NCBI GenBank assembly: GCA_964036045.1
Contig: OZ038387.1
Location: 58,250,427-58,314,426 of the forward strand
From: Eutreptiella sp. 'Long Island Sound 2002'
Lineage: Eukaryota > Euglenozoa > Euglenophyceae > Eutreptiales > Eutreptiaceae
Reading direction: 5' to 3'
Length of the DNA: 64,000 nt
Part shown: in pieces, positions 19,798-32,013 of the stretch
How positions within the stretch are numbered: position 1 is the stretch's first letter
Layout of the letters: the number at the start of each line of letters is the position of its first letter
Notes under the pieces: model-generated
What the model was told of the DNA's origin: nothing
The model's input: the letters and a program-made list of their open reading frames with translations, nothing else
Databases searched by the model: none
Translations under genes and position numbers: made by a program

Positions 19798-21449
19798 AGA
19801 ATTCATGGAAAAACATAGATAAACTCATAGGCTCTGCCCTGGATATGTCAGTACTCAGTCAACTCAGGAAAAGATGATTTGCCTCACATTGAAAGGGGAT
19901 TAAGGGGTCCACTCCATATCCTGATTGGGTGTTTGGTTCCATAGCTCAAAATGTGTTATCACCAGTTTTGGTGGGACCAATACTAAGATAGAAATGCCTG
20001 GATGCTCAGTGCATCTCTAATACAACTAGAGTATGCCTCAAAGCATTGGAAAAGCACTTTTTCTTACTCCCCCCTTGTGCTGTGGTGGCCACCACTGTCG
20101 CATTTAAGGAAAAAGGGATTTTTTCTTGGCCTTCCCTTGGTTTCCACATCTACTTTAAAATACCTATAGTTTCCCTCACACAGAAAAATGGGCGCTCACC
20201 ATGGCTGGCGCTCTTTTGCTGCTCTGTTTGTAACATTTCCTACAGAAGACTCAGCGCTCATGGCGCTGCCGGGGCTCCTGTGGCTTGGTTGGGTTAGTTC
20301 GGGAGCATGCCAAAACATGTGTATGTGCATCCCTCCCTCCAAGACGCAGCGCGACACAAACCCAACGCAAGACGAAATATACACACTCGCATCGGTTCTC
20401 GTAAACCTGCTGGCGACCTGTGACCTATCTTAGGGCGAAGGGAGTCGTAAAAAAATTAAATTGCCCCTTGGTGGGGTCTTGGGTTTTGCTCAGCCTCTCC
20501 AGGCTGCTGCGTTTCGGCCCGAACACGGCCTACTCAGCGAGGCTGCGCGTGGGTATCTGCAGAAGCAGGAATGGGAGTATTATGGACGAATCCACGCAAA
20601 AGCGAAGCGACGACACCAAAATCCGTCAAATGACGGCCTAGAATTTTTCTAAGACAACACACCTGAGCAGAATCCAATTGTGCATCAGAAGCACATTTTT
20701 ATAAAAATTATAGTCATCTCTAGATTTTTTAAATCAAGAAATTCCTACGCACAAAAAGGCGGCGCGCAGGAGCGGCTCCTAGCGAAGCGCCGGAAAATGC
20801 AGAAATAATGGCATTATAAACGTATGTCTCACGTAGTCTTGAAAATGACGAGACACACATTAATAAATAAACATACAGATTCCACCCACACTAATAGCAG
20901 TATCAAAAATTCAAGAATTCGAAAATCAACGAAAAGACTTCAATGAATCAGGTATAAACTACAGGTATGCTTGTCTCGTATGCCGCATACACATTGCTCG
21001 TCTCGTGTCTCCGTGAACGAGTCTTGTAGCTGCGCGAACAAACGATAGAGGGCTAGATTAGAAAGATTGCAGATGATTAGAGGTGAGATTAGGGAAAAAA
21101 CAGATGGCCTTCGGCCAGGGAGTGGTTGTCACGGGGGGCTACCGGTCCTGCCCTGCGGTGCAATGCGGGACAACTGTGACAACTGCTCTTACAGCACCAA
21201 CCTCCCTTTTTGTTGCACTGATTAGAACATACACACCGATGCATAGCGACGATTTCGCTTGCGCTTCGTTTTCCGCCTCACCTTGCTTCACTCTCCAGCG
21301 GTAGGTAAGGTGAGTAAGCCCAGGAGGGGCCACCCCCTGGTGGAGTTCGAGATTGAAGTTCAGATCGGCAGGTTTGCCGACGATACACGTGCATGCTTGC
21401 GCATTCACACAGGCATTAAAGGGTAGGCCACGCGAAGTGCGCACGGTAA
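19798..21449. other. no gene seen
   Basis: Small open frames near 20188-20650 and 21139-21444 have no recognisable motif. 20650-21060 is AT-rich. No structured repeat is evident. Confidence 0.45.
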
Positions 21450-22449
21450 ACCTTGTTTAGGCTACCCAGGGGCTCCTCGGTACGTTCTTTAAGAGAACCT
21501 GAGGAGTCCCTTAACGCTTGCTTGCTTGACAGGGGAGCTGATCCTTCAGCGCGTTTGCGGACAGTGTATTATAGGTCACACTGAGAACCGTATAATACGG
21601 GGAGTGTGGCTTGGTTTCTCCGCCGCAAACACCCCTTCATTTGCCTTTGCTTTACAGGTGGGCAGGTAGGGTGATTGGTGCAGCAGCATACCTTTTTTTT
21701 TATGCCTGCTAAACAAGGGCGCAGATCACACAAACAGATAACTCCCCTCTGCCTGTGGCAGAGCAGGGAGTCCGACTCCATCGACATCTGCGCTGTGCAC
21801 GCAAAAAGAGCACCTCTTCCCTCCAAGCCCTAGCAGGGGAAACGCGTGGTGGCGTCCCCTGTTAGGCCACAGTTGCTTAGCAGCGCTGTGTTCTCTCGTC
21901 CTCTTCGCAGGAGGGTCCCTAGGACCCACGACATGTTCTTCAACAACACCCAGTAGAGTGTGCGTGTAGGAGTGGTAGTCCTGAGTGGGGGCTTGAGCCA
22001 GTTGCACAGTGCTCGCCCACCAGGATGGTGCCACTGTAGGGTGTGTAGGACCTGTAGTGCGTGTGTCACTGTACCACCCGTTTCCTGCAATTTTAGCAGG
22101 GTTGGTGGGCTGTGGCAGTGGTTAGGTCAGTGTTTTGGCCACTTAGCAAAACGGCGTTTTCATGCCTTCATAGCTTTTGGCCACCCCTCCCTGTAGTAGA
22201 CAGATAGGTAGGGAAAACAATACCTGGATTAGTACGCTGGGTATTCCCCAAAGGTTTTGCGCCAGCACAGAAATTGGGCGCTTAGGGGAGGGGAGACCCG
22301 GGGCGTACCCCGTGGCATCAATAAGCCAACCCTCCAGGTTTAGCAAGCGTGCAGACTTGGGTATAATTAGGACACCACTTCTGCGGCTTGCTCTCAGGAC
22401 CTTAGGAATAGCACACTCAGACATACGCTTTGGCAGGTAAGGGTAAGGT
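21450..22449 (-). other. 3' non-coding region of chromovirus A, LTR not delimited
   Basis: This 1-kb stretch follows the pol stop of chromovirus A and should contain its 3' LTR. A pyrimidine tract at 21812-21822 (purine-rich GGAGGGAAGAGG on the minus strand) could be the polypurine tract. An inverted repeat TGTATTATA/TATAATAC is at 21565-21597. I could not find a matching partner in 41.9-43.9 kb. Confidence 0.35.
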
Positions 22450-25400
22450 TCAGTCCCTAGCTTTAGTCTTGGAGGCAAGCGTCTCAGCGAGCCTCAGCAA
22501 CTCACCAAGGTTGTTCTGGGACAAGTAGTCAACCAGAACTGAGTTTAGGCGTCCCTCAGGTAGAACAAATGCAGAGAAGGGCTCCCAGGTGGCCTCTTCG
22601 ACTCCAAACCCTTCCCAGAGGGTGAGGAAGCGCCAACCCTGGCGATAGCGGTGGCGTAGGACAGACTTCGCCAGGTAGAAGCTCTCCTTAGCCATCTCCT
22701 CGGCGTTCATGTCGGGGAGTTCACCTTCAACTTCCATAGGGCTGGCAGCCCCTTGTAGGTCCAGAGCGGCGATTTCCTCGTCGTTCAGCTCCCACTCCTC
22801 CCCACAGAGGTCTTCAGGATCATAGTAGCGCTTCAGGTGTTGAACAGCGCACACCAGGGTCCCCCCTAGACGGGGAGAACACCGCACGGTGATACGGTGT
22901 CCATCCACTGATAGAATCTTGTACGGCCCGAATTATGGGTCATCGCTGGTAGAGCGTGGCCAGGCGGGTAGTCGGCTGTGGTGCACCAGCACCCAGTCCC
23001 CCTCTTGGTAGGTGGCCGGTACTCGGTGCTTGTTCTTCTTGTTCCACTGACGCTCCCTCACTCTCTGGAGCATAGCCTTGGCCTTGTCCACCTTCGCTTG
23101 TTGCTCTTGGACCCATTCACCCACAGAAGAATGGGTGTCCTCTGGATAGGGGGCATGTAGGAACCATGCCGGGCGCCCCATGAATAGCTCATGGGGCGAG
23201 TAGCCAGTAGCTGAACTCTCTTGGGAGTTCATCATCAAGGATATGACGGGGAGTAGTCTCACCCAGTCTCTGGTGCGTTCAGTTTTGCACCATATCCGAA
23301 CATTCTCCTTCAGGACACGGATCTGTCGCTCACATAGGGGGTTGCTCGTGTGCGAGTAGGGAATCCCCGTAGACACCTGGACATTGAGGGACCTCAGGAC
23401 CCTCTTGTACCAACCGGTATCTGAGCGTACTCGTACGTCCTCATCGGAGTTGATCTCCTTGGGCGCCCCATAGACGCAAAACCACTCCTCCAGGAGTATC
23501 TTGATAGTCTCCTCCCCGGTAATGTGCTTGGTACATGGGAACACCCTGGTAAACCTGGTCAACCCACAGGTTACCACGAGGGCGAAGTCATAGCCCCCGA
23601 ACTTCGGCATCTCCGTGTAGTCCACGTATAGAACACTGTTAGCACAGTGAGGGATGGGCAGGGTCGAGTAGAGACCTCTGTCCCTGATATCCCCTGGTTT
23701 ACAGGACCTGCACGGGCACTTGTCCACGATAGGCTGGAGGGTTTTCCGCAGTTGGTCGTCAGTCCACGTAGTGTGGAACCACTGCTTGAACAGCCTCAGG
23801 GTACGGTCAGCACCCACATGACCGCTGGACTCATGGGTCCACTTCAGCAGCGCTGGGACTCTGTCACTGGGCACCACGATGCGGTCCTCGTGCCAGAGGT
23901 AGCTCTTGTCCCTCTTCCACTGGTCTTGGTTGACCAGAAGGGGTTCAAGGCGTTTCTCCAGGCGCTTGTAGATATCCCCAAACTCCTTCAGGTACTCCGA
24001 TTGTTGGAGTCCATCCAGGGGGCGTATCATGGTCATGTTGAGGTCCAAGTGGGCGTCCATACGGCTGAACGCCTCCTCAGCCAGCGCTTCAGACCGGGCA
24101 CCAATCAGGGCGTCGAAGTTGTTGCGGCTGATGTAGTCGGCACACTCCTTCTTCACTCCCTGGATATGGTGTACCGTCAGCCGTAGTTGACTGAGGTAGG
24201 TCCACCAGCGCCGTAGCTTGGCCTTCTCAGGTGGGGGACCCTTCTGGAAACTGCGGACCGGTTCTTGGTCGCACAGCCAGACCACAGGGTTACTCCCCAA
24301 CAATCGTGCTTGTGAGGATAGCACCAGCATACCCGCGAGCAATTCCTGCTCATAGGTGGAGTAGTTCCCCCTGGCCTGGTTCCACTTCCAGTTCCAGTGG
24401 CCCAGAGGTACTAGGACCCACTTGTCGTCAGGGTAGCTGTGCTTGAGGGTTCAATCTCGGTTGAGACCTTCCGTCCCCCATTGGGAAACGGCCGAGTCGA
24501 ACTCCTCCTTCTCTAGTGCTTGCCATTGGAACAACGTTCCACCACCGCCCACATTGCTGGCGTCGGTCACCAGGATAATCTCCCCTTGTGCCCTAGGCAC
24601 GCCCAAGCACTTAGCGTTGGCTACCTTGTCTTTGAGCTCGTCAAACGCTTGTTGCTCTTGTGGGCCCCAGCGCCAAGTAGTACTCTTCTTGATCAAGTCC
24701 GTCAGAACGGCGCTGGTGTAGGTGAAGTTTTTGATGTGGCGGTGATAGAAGTTGCACGCCCCAATGAAACTGCGTACATCATGAAGTCCTTTCTTGGGGT
24801 CTTCGTGTCGTACCTTGGCATCCATCAGGGGTTTGGCCTTAGAGGCCGCTGGGGTCCACCACCCATAGCCAACATCAAACCCCAGGTACTGCATGGTCTC
24901 CTGCATGAACTCACACTTCTCCAGCTTGAGTCGTGTGTGGTTCTCCTGGCAGACCGCAAAGAACTCACCCAAGAGGATTAGGTGATCCTCCTGGGTATTG
25001 GTCCCGAGGCATACATCGTCGATGTGAGCCTCCATCTGGACACCACGGGATATGAGCTCCTGCACCTTAGGTCTCCTTCGTAGGATGGACAAGATCTTGT
25101 TCATCAGCTCTTGGAATAGAGCGGGTGCGTTAGCCACGCCAAACGGCATGACCTTCCACTTGAACACCCTCCCCTGAGGGGTGATGAAGGCCAGTGGTTC
25201 CTGTGCGTTGGGCGTCAGGTCCACTTGCCAGAATCCGCTCCTCTTGTCCATCTTGGTCTTGTAGCGGCAGGAGGCTATCTTCTCCAGGGTAGACTCCATA
25301 TTGGGAATGGACCCTGAGTGGTTCAGCGTCTTCTTGTTCAGCTCTCCGTAGTCCACTACCAGCCGTTTGGCTGTAGACCCAGGTTTAGCCACCAGGAAAC

Positions 25401-25599
25401 AGGGGCTGCAGTGTAGGGGGTAGTCCCCGTCCTTGTACTCCAGGACTAGGCCAGCGTCGATACATTCTTGTATCTGTCGCTCGATCTCGTCGGCCTGCTC
25501 TTTAGGAGCTGGATAGGGTCTCCTCCGGATCTTGTGACCCACGAACTCGGGTTTCAGCTTGAGGTCCATCTGTACCAGCTTGTCACATGAGGCTGGAGG
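22450..25599 (-). pseudogene. pol: chromovirus A Pol: RT, RNase H, integrase, chromodomain
   Basis: RT starts after SCDKLVQMDLKLKPEF. It has LVVDYGELNKKT, KMDKRSGFWQVDL, VMPFGVANAPALF and the catalytic box AHIDDVCLG (25016-25027), with His for the usual Tyr. RNase H begins ILVTDASNVGGGGTLF and is cut by TGA at 24451-24453; it resumes with HSYPDDKWVLVPLGHW. The integrase has H-x4-H (WTHESSGH) and C-x-C-x2-C, then YVDYTEM, SDEDVRV and CERQIRVLK as D, D-x35-E. TAA at 22933-22935 precedes FGPYKILSV. The chromodomain (about 22500-22690) has RFLTLWEGFGVEEATWEP. Integrases with chromodomains are guided to modified histones. Confidence 0.88.
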
Positions 25600-26046
25600 C
25601 AGGGTTGGTACCATACAGTACGTGTACCGTTCGGTATCGATACCATACAGTACTCCGGTGTCCTGTATGGTATCGCCCAAGAGGCACCACTAAATGTCCG
25701 GATTCCTTGGTGTTACGATATATTCAAGCTGATTCCAACAACCAAACTTTTGTCCCAAAAACACCAGAAAATTTCAACAGATATTTGTCACCACAGACCT
25801 GATGCAGCTTTTGTCCTCAACCTCTTCTCAAAATGTGAATGGGCAAGCATCGGAGGAACACTTCTCTGGTTTTAAATGTTTCTCAAAACACCCTGCAAAT
25901 GTTTCACACCTTAAATTGTTTGTTCCCTTTTATGCACTACCCTGCCTGCAGCTCAGCGAAAAAGACAATGTTTCTTAAAACACCCTACAAATGACTTTTC
26001 AGCTCTACCCTGCACCTCAGACACAAAGAATGCTTTAACGTCGACT

Positions 26047-26244
26047 TTACTGCACACTGTCTTCTTCATCAGAGTCACTCTCGTATGGTAGGACACACGG
26101 CTCCTGAAAATCAGGGTTCCGTACCTTGCGCAGCATGCGCATATTGTTGTATATGTACACCAGTTTCTCAGCTTTACCTGCATACAGTCTGTTTCTGGCC
26201 TTGGAGTGTATGAACCCAAAAGTGCTCCAGTTTCTCTCCAGCAA
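26047..26244 (-). pseudogene. hAT transposase C-terminal dimerisation motif
   Basis: LLERNWSTFGFIHSKARNRL and LVYIYNNMRMLRK are the hallmark of the hAT C-terminal dimerisation domain (S/L-E-R-N-W-S...H-S-K-x-R-N-R-L...Y-x-N). The same DNA is read out of frame by the end of the upstream frame. This shows that the central catalytic region, with the remaining Asp and Glu, was removed by a deletion. Ends with an acidic tail (SDSDEEDSV). Confidence 0.8.
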
Positions 26245-27004
26245 TGCGCTGGCTGTCCTTAATGGCTTTCCCTGGGTACTCTGCTTTTACGAACACAGCA
26301 CCCTTCCTACCAACTAAGTTATAATTAATTACTGAATCACGTCGCACGTTCGAATAACCGTCTGTTGTTAAGTTCAGATGGTGGTCAGAGGCAAACACTG
26401 CAGGAATCTCAGAACCCACTTTTTGGTACACAATGTCCACCCACTTGTCAGACAAAATGTGACGTTCGGGAGGGTACACTGACCTCAGTCCTCCCAAAAC
26501 ACAGGCAACCAGTTTATCCAACCACTTACGTAGCATTACGTCCTCCGTGATGTGGAACGGAATCCCACTGTGGAATGCAAATTCTGCAAACGCAAGGTCC
26601 AGCTCCTCCTTCAGTCTCTTTTGCATGTCCACAATTTTGGGCTGCTTGGTGGCTGAAGCTCCATCAGGCGAATCCTCTGCAGCACGCTTCTTCTTATTCT
26701 GTTCTTTCAGCTTCTCTTGGGACTGGAGTCTATGCAGCTTCTTTTTGGAGTTCTCCTCAAGTTCTTGCAGCACTGCCTTTTTGATCTCTTCTGGGACTTT
26801 CGGGCATACTGCCACACCGCGTCCACCTTGCCCTGCAAGATGTGCTTTGCCACGCGCCGGGCCATCCCAAGCCTTCCCCAGGTAGTCACAATATTTACAC
26901 TTCCAGTCCTTTCCTGTTTTTGCAGTCGTTGTGGCAACGGAAAGGGTGAAGTGCTCCTCCAGAAACCCACTGCTCCTAGGAGCCATGTTCTGCGCAAGCA
27001 ACAC
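26174..27004 (-). pseudogene. hAT transposase N-terminal half: BED-like finger and DUF659-like part
   Basis: WKCKYCDYLGKAWDG followed by KAHLAGQGGRGVAVCP gives C-x2-C...H...C, the BED-like finger usual in plant and algal hAT transposases, which binds the transposon ends. A coiled, Lys/Glu-rich linker with a nuclear-signal-like KKKRAAED follows. Then FHSGIPFHITEDVMLRKWL and LNLTTDGYSNVRRDSVINY represent the start of the RNase H fold (DUF659 type), with the first catalytic Asp probably in TTDGY. Directly after KAIKDSQRIAG the frame is wrong, because an internal deletion joins it to the C-terminal dimerisation region. Upstream, 27494-26976 is a further open frame that may be the N-terminus or an exon. 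Confidence 0.75.
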
Positions 27005-27494
27005 TTGAAGCCTTGTCCATGCTTCGAAGCAATCGCATCAACACATGCTGCCTATATCGTCCAAGCTGCAACCATTGTTTCCCAGAAACACAGGGCATCT
27101 GCGTTCGCTCACACAACCACTGAAATTCTGCATAGCGCTCCATGTCCCATTGACGGTTGAACACCTCTGCCCAATAATCGTTCAACGACGCGTCTTCGTC
27201 CATTTGTGGGGACTGGGGTTGCGTTGACGCGTCTGCACGTGTCGTCGTCTGAGCGCGCGCCATTCGCGTAGACGCGTTCATCCTTTGATCGCGGAGGAGG
27301 GCCCACTTTATTGTGGAGGACGGCACGTACTTCTTCGTTTGTTGTCCAAGCCTTTGCACGCGTCCTGCACAGCTTGTGCTTCTCCGATAGTCGTTGTGCA
27401 CGGCTTTGAACGCGTCCTGCACGAGCACGTCCTCACATGGCCCATCTAAAAGGAGGGATTTAAAACCTTGCGAGCAGTGTTTTTCAGCGTACAC
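26976..27494 (-). pseudogene. hAT element, upstream open frame
   Basis: 172 codons with no known domain. An Arg/Lys-rich first half (VQRLGQQTKKYVPSSTIKW), a Thr/Gln-rich middle and a helical end (ERYAEFQWLCERTQMPC). It overlaps the BED-finger frame by 29 bp in another frame. It may be the transposase N-terminus before a frameshift or intron, or an accessory protein. Confidence 0.35.
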
Positions 27495-29651
27495 AGCACC
27501 GCTGCTGGAAACTCATGCACCACTGAATGCGCATTTGCAACGCGGTCACAACAATACTAGTATTAGCAGAATTCGTTCTTATGTTCCCAAAACTGCGACA
27601 TTACGATTCAAGACTAAAAGTGGTGCCGTAATGCATAATAATGCTAATTACCAACATCGGTAGTAAACTTTCGATCCAGCAGCGTGTTTTTCGCAATATT
27701 TCAATTCATCTGGCAATTTTCCGTCTACCGTGCGCGCGTGCTGCAATGCGGTGCCTGTCTGCGGCACCATCTCAATACCGCACACGTGCTGTGCGGTATT
27801 AATACCGGATGGTACGCGTTCGCGGACGGTACGCGTTCATGAACGCCGTCCGGTACCAACCCTGGCTGGAGGGGGTAGTTCTCCGAACACCTCCAGATAG
27901 GTCCTTATAAGCTTCTGTACCCGCGGGTCCAATACCTTGATCTTGTCCTCCATGTCCTCGTCAAAGTGTAAGTTGCTTACCCCCTGAAAAGACGTCGGGA
28001 GGTGGTCCTCCACCGACTCTTCGCCCGTGGTAGTGTCCTTCAGCCCTTGGTAGGCATATAGAAGGTCTTGTTCAACCATCTCCGGTGGAGGATGGCAACA
28101 TAGGGACGCCCGAGGGGGTTCACATACACATTCCTCCGAGAGGTCGTCCTCCTCTGGGGTCCTCACATGGGCGCCCCACACGCTCTTCATGAGCTTAAGA
28201 TCCACCTCCCTTTGCCAGGTGGTGATCTTCTGTTCGAGGTCCTGCTTCAATTGGGATAGGTCTCCCATACGTCCTTGCTTCAGTGGCCATGAGCTGCGGG
28301 TAGGCTTCCCGTAGCATGGCTTTTTCGCCACCAACTTCCTCTTGGAATCCACATACTCCCTGAGCCTGGATCGAGGGTCCAGCTCCTCGTCCACGGGGTC
28401 TTCCACCCTCATGGAGAGTAGGGGTTTCAGTGGGGCGACGTACTCGGCGTTCTCCACTTCCTCCACACAGGTCTGCACGAAGAAGGCGTCGTGCTCAGTT
28501 TCGTCATCTGAGTGGATAGAGCTAGGTAGCTCAGATAGTCCACACTCAGAGACTCCATCAGGAACAGGTACATGACAGGGAGAGTTGGGGGCGTTGGTGT
28601 CGGTCACGACGTACTCATCTCCTCCGGGTGTAGTCTCAACAGCATCTTGAGGTCGTAGGCGATCCTTCAAGTCACCCAAGGCGAGTCCGTCGCTTTCTCG
28701 TTGTATAGCCTGGACCAGAGTCGGGTCCACATCCTCCCAGGGGATGGAGGTAAGACCTCCGTCCACCAGGCTCAGCATACTCCCCCATCCGGGTTTCCCA
28801 ATAGGCGTCTTACGCCCCAGAGGTACGTAGATGGCCTCATCAGGTAACCGAACAGAGCTGATAGTCGGCCTGTCCAGGAGGTTTCGCCAGTATTCGTTAC
28901 CCCCATGGGCTCCCCAATCGGGGGAACACAGGACCATACGGGAACGTTCCAAGGCCACCTTGGTCAGCACCTTCCCCAGTTCACTGGACCTGGGGTTCCC
29001 GTAGGCCATCCCGAAAGAGGGCCAGTAAAATTTGTAACTGCAGTTCTTCCCCTTGCTGCAGTAAAGGTCCAGTACATGCTGCTTGTCGCTGGGGAACAAC
29101 TCCACATTCAGGTCTTCTCGAGAGTAACTGAACTCCTTCAGACCTTGGTCTAGGACTTCCCCCAATAGTTGATAGTCCTCAGTTTTGGAGGCGGCCATCA
29201 TGTTCGAGGGCTCCTCCTTTGATAGCCTCAGGTAACTCGAGGTATGTTCCGACTGCTCCAGTGGCACAGACTCTCTGCCACTGCCGTGGTCCACGTAGAG
29301 GAGGTAGGGCGCTTGCAGCGTCAGGGATTGTATCTGGGAGTGCTGTACGAAGAAGTCAGTCCCGAGTACCAATTGGAAGGCCTCAGTGTCCATCACATAG
29401 AACCGATGGGCGATGGTCCGGGAGCCCATAGGTACCTCCACTTCACAGTCCCCGCAGCTGTGCACCACATGTCCATCCCCCATGCGTATAGCAGCGGTGG
29501 TCATGGTGTTCTTCAGGCTCCCACAAGGTAAAATTTTCTTGGCCACTATAGATATGGTGGCGCCAGTGTCCAATACCCCCAGGTATTCGCGTCCCCCTAG
29601 TCGGATACGTACCCAAAACACCAGGTCTTGGGTGCCACCAGAGCGTCCCCG

Positions 29652-29654
29652 TCA
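29652..29654 (-). promoter_or_regulatory. candidate readthrough stop UGA-CGG between Gag and Pro of chromovirus A
   Basis: In-frame TGA directly upstream of the protease. No ATG lies between it and the catalytic DTG. The next codon CGG is the one known from type II viral readthrough sites. It could also be a plain CGA-to-TGA mutation, since this copy has other stops. Confidence 0.45.
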
Positions 29655-29860
29655 GAATTCCGCGGGACAGGTCACCTCGAACCCCTTGTTCCGCAGTTCA
29701 CGGGCCATCCTCATGAAACGGCTCCTCTTCTTAGCGTTGCCGTCGTCACCACCTTCATGCTCACGCTTGGCTCCTTGTTCTTGCTGGGCCTGCGTTTGTG
29801 AGTGTGTGGTAGGACCAGATTGCCCTCCAGAGGGCTCGGAGTTCCCCCCTGGATTAGGGT

Positions 29861-29865
29861 TGGGG
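29861..29865. repeat. target-site duplication of element B, left copy (TGGGG)
   Basis: TGGGG directly before the LTR start TGAAAG; the same five bases follow the other LTR at 40648-40652. Confidence 0.9.
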
Positions 29866-30398
29866 TGAAAGTGCTGCCCTGGGTCGTTGATGGTGCCGGA
29901 GGGCTCGGGGCCGGCAAGACCAGTGGGGCAGGCACGCGAGGAGTCTCCCTGAACGCTGCTATTGGGGGTAGAACCGGATACTCGGACACCAACGGAGGCG
30001 AGAGCAGCAACAACTGAAGCAAGGTCCATGCTGATTGTTATCCGGCAGAAAATCCCAGTCTATGAAGAAAATTGATGCGGATTATTCTAAATACATCTGA
30101 GTGTCCATATCTGTCTGAAAAGATTTAAATAAATCCGATTGTGAAAAATATTTGGCAGATCTGGCCCGCGAGCGCGCGTCAGCGGCAAATGGCGATTCCA
30201 GGCAAATGATCGGAACGCGGCGGATTTACGGAGAATGGACCGCGGAATCAGATCCGGCATATCAGAAATATATAGGTCTGATCCTGAGACTGAGCTGCGA
30301 AGCGGCGATTCCGCCGAAGCAGAGAGAATGACCAAAATGTAGCCAATCTGGGTTAGATCAGTGAAAATCTGAGCAGATGGGGGTTAGCCGCACTTACA
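29866..30398 (-). repeat. element B 3' LTR (533 bp)
   Basis: Minus strand starts TGTAAGTGCGGC and ends GGCAGCACTTTCA. It differs from the 5' LTR only at 29899 and 30157. Confidence 0.95.
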
Positions 30399-30408
30399 CT
30401 CCCCCTCC
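30399..30408 (-). other. polypurine tract of element B
   Basis: GGAGGGGGAG on the minus strand directly before the 3' LTR; expected primer for plus-strand DNA synthesis. Confidence 0.85.
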
Positions 30409-32013
30409 AAAAACACACTGGTGTGTGTTGCTACGTCAACGAAGAACGTAGTGCGGGTAAGTCCCAGAAAAAAATAGAAATGTAGCCTCGATGGGGCGAA
30501 ATCTGCTTGATCTGACCTGATTTGGGCTGAATTGGCACTGAATCGGGATGGATGAACCTGAAATGAGACAGAATGAGAAGTGACGAACAGTCCTCCGTGC
30601 AGTAAAACATTAGGTTAAGGGCTAAGAAGCATGTAAACGTATCGAGAATCGATACCAAACCATACTTTGGTTGAGAATGAGGTAGATTATTGGTGGATTG
30701 AGTGGGGGAATCAAGAAATGGAGTGACATCCCAGCGCTCTGGCACAGTTTCGCTGTCGCGGGCACGCTACGGTGTCCTCGCCGAACTCTACATCGTGTTA
30801 CTCCCGCTTTTCTCGTTCTGAAAAGTGCAGCATGTGCTTCAGATTTGGCGCATCTGGTGGATGATCACAAGATTCAGCAAGATTGAGAATCATTTGAAGC
30901 AGAGATGAAGGAGATTAAACAATCACAGCGAGGGAAAACAAATACAAATCTAGTCTACAGACCCTAAGTGCACAGAAAATCATAAGCGTCAACGAAGTTA
31001 GGCAAAGCCGTCGACAGATCTTCGAGGAATGAGAGGAGATGACAAGGAAATCAACCTAAATTGTCCTAAAATGAGGAAATTCCCTAAGATGAAGGTGAAA
31101 TGAAGCGGATGTCTAGAACTGAAACTACTAACACTTTCGTTTAGACTAAAGTTCATATATATTGTCGTTTATTCAGCTCAATTGTGCTTTCCGGCACGTT
31201 GGTTCGCGAGCATCTAACAGATTCTATGAAAATGTGGATCATGTGATGATGCATCATGATGGGACATGCTGGCCCTGGATCCTTGGCATGTAACGCGCCG
31301 AAGGTTCGCTGAAGGCGCTTTACTAACAGTATATAACTGAGAGACACCGAAGAGTCCTTTATTTACAGTGGCGGCGGTGTCAATCGACTTGGACAAGGCC
31401 AATCTTTCGACTGAGTCCCACAAGACACTTGGATTCACCATTTTCGACAGTTTCAGGTCGGATTGAGCTCACATTGGCGTGTGCCAAAAATACAACGAAG
31501 CTTACGGACTTCAGAGGTGGCTGTTAGAAGTCCCTAGAGCTCCTATGTGAAGGTTGTCTGAACAATTGACGTCTGGGTTTCGTGCAACAGTGGCAGAATG
31601 ATGGACAAACCTGAGGAATTCAAGGTAAATTCAAGGAATCTGGATCTGAATCTGGACTTTGACTTCAGCATCACGGCAAATGAAGGTAAGATCTGAGTTC
31701 CTGGCGTCGCAACTGGTGCAGCCAGTACTACAGGGGGTGCCTGTAGGGGTGAATGTCACCGGCCGATGTTTTTACTATGTACATTTGCTTCCATCTGCAC
31801 GAGTAGCCAAATTCCAAAAATGCACAGACCAACAGAGACAAGATTACCCCGAATCTGCCTGAATTAAGCCTGAGTTTGGTTTCTTCTGAACACGGCAGCA
31901 CACTCCGTGGCTTTCGGCAGCGTATCTACGCCTTGTCTGCCGAACGGAGACCAAAGAAAAGTTGATTGACGTCAAATTATCAAACATTTGCAGTTCTCCA
32001 CATCATGACATAA
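30409..32013 (-). other. element B 3' internal non-coding region
   Basis: About 1.6 kb between the Pol stop and the polypurine tract, with no long frame on either strand. Unusually long for a gypsy element; it may carry packaging or RNA-processing signals, but none is recognisable. Confidence 0.6.

Larger units (their letters stand above)
25600..27864 (-). mobile_element. hAT DNA transposon, internally deleted, inserted in chromovirus A
   Basis: Perfect 13-bp terminal inverted repeats CAGGGTTGGTACC (25600-25612 and, complementary, 27852-27864) and a perfect 8-bp target duplication GCTGGAGG (25592-25599 and 27865-27872) define a 2,265-bp element. An 8-bp TSD and a CAGGGTT-type end are diagnostic of hAT. 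Subterminal GGTAC/GTATCG motifs lie inside both ends. The coding region keeps the zinc finger and the two ends of the transposase but has lost the catalytic centre. Excision of the element plus one TSD restores GELPPPA-SCDKLV in frame. Confidence 0.93.
27873..29865 (-). pseudogene. chromovirus A: end of Gag, leaky stop, aspartic protease and linker
   Basis: After the join with the first Gag segment the frame runs to TGA at 29652-29654. The sequence then reads on without an ATG through FWVRIRLGGREYLG to LDTGATISIVAKKIL, the retropepsin catalytic D-T-G (29559-29570). RFYVMDTEAFQLVLGTDFF is the second half of the fold. About 400 residues of acidic linker with no known domain lie between protease and RT; it includes Cys-rich CVCEPPRASLCC. 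The frame ends at the hAT insertion, inside GELPPPA. The TGA is followed by CGG, the context of UGA-CGG readthrough signals. Retropepsin cleaves the polyprotein in the particle. Confidence 0.8.
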
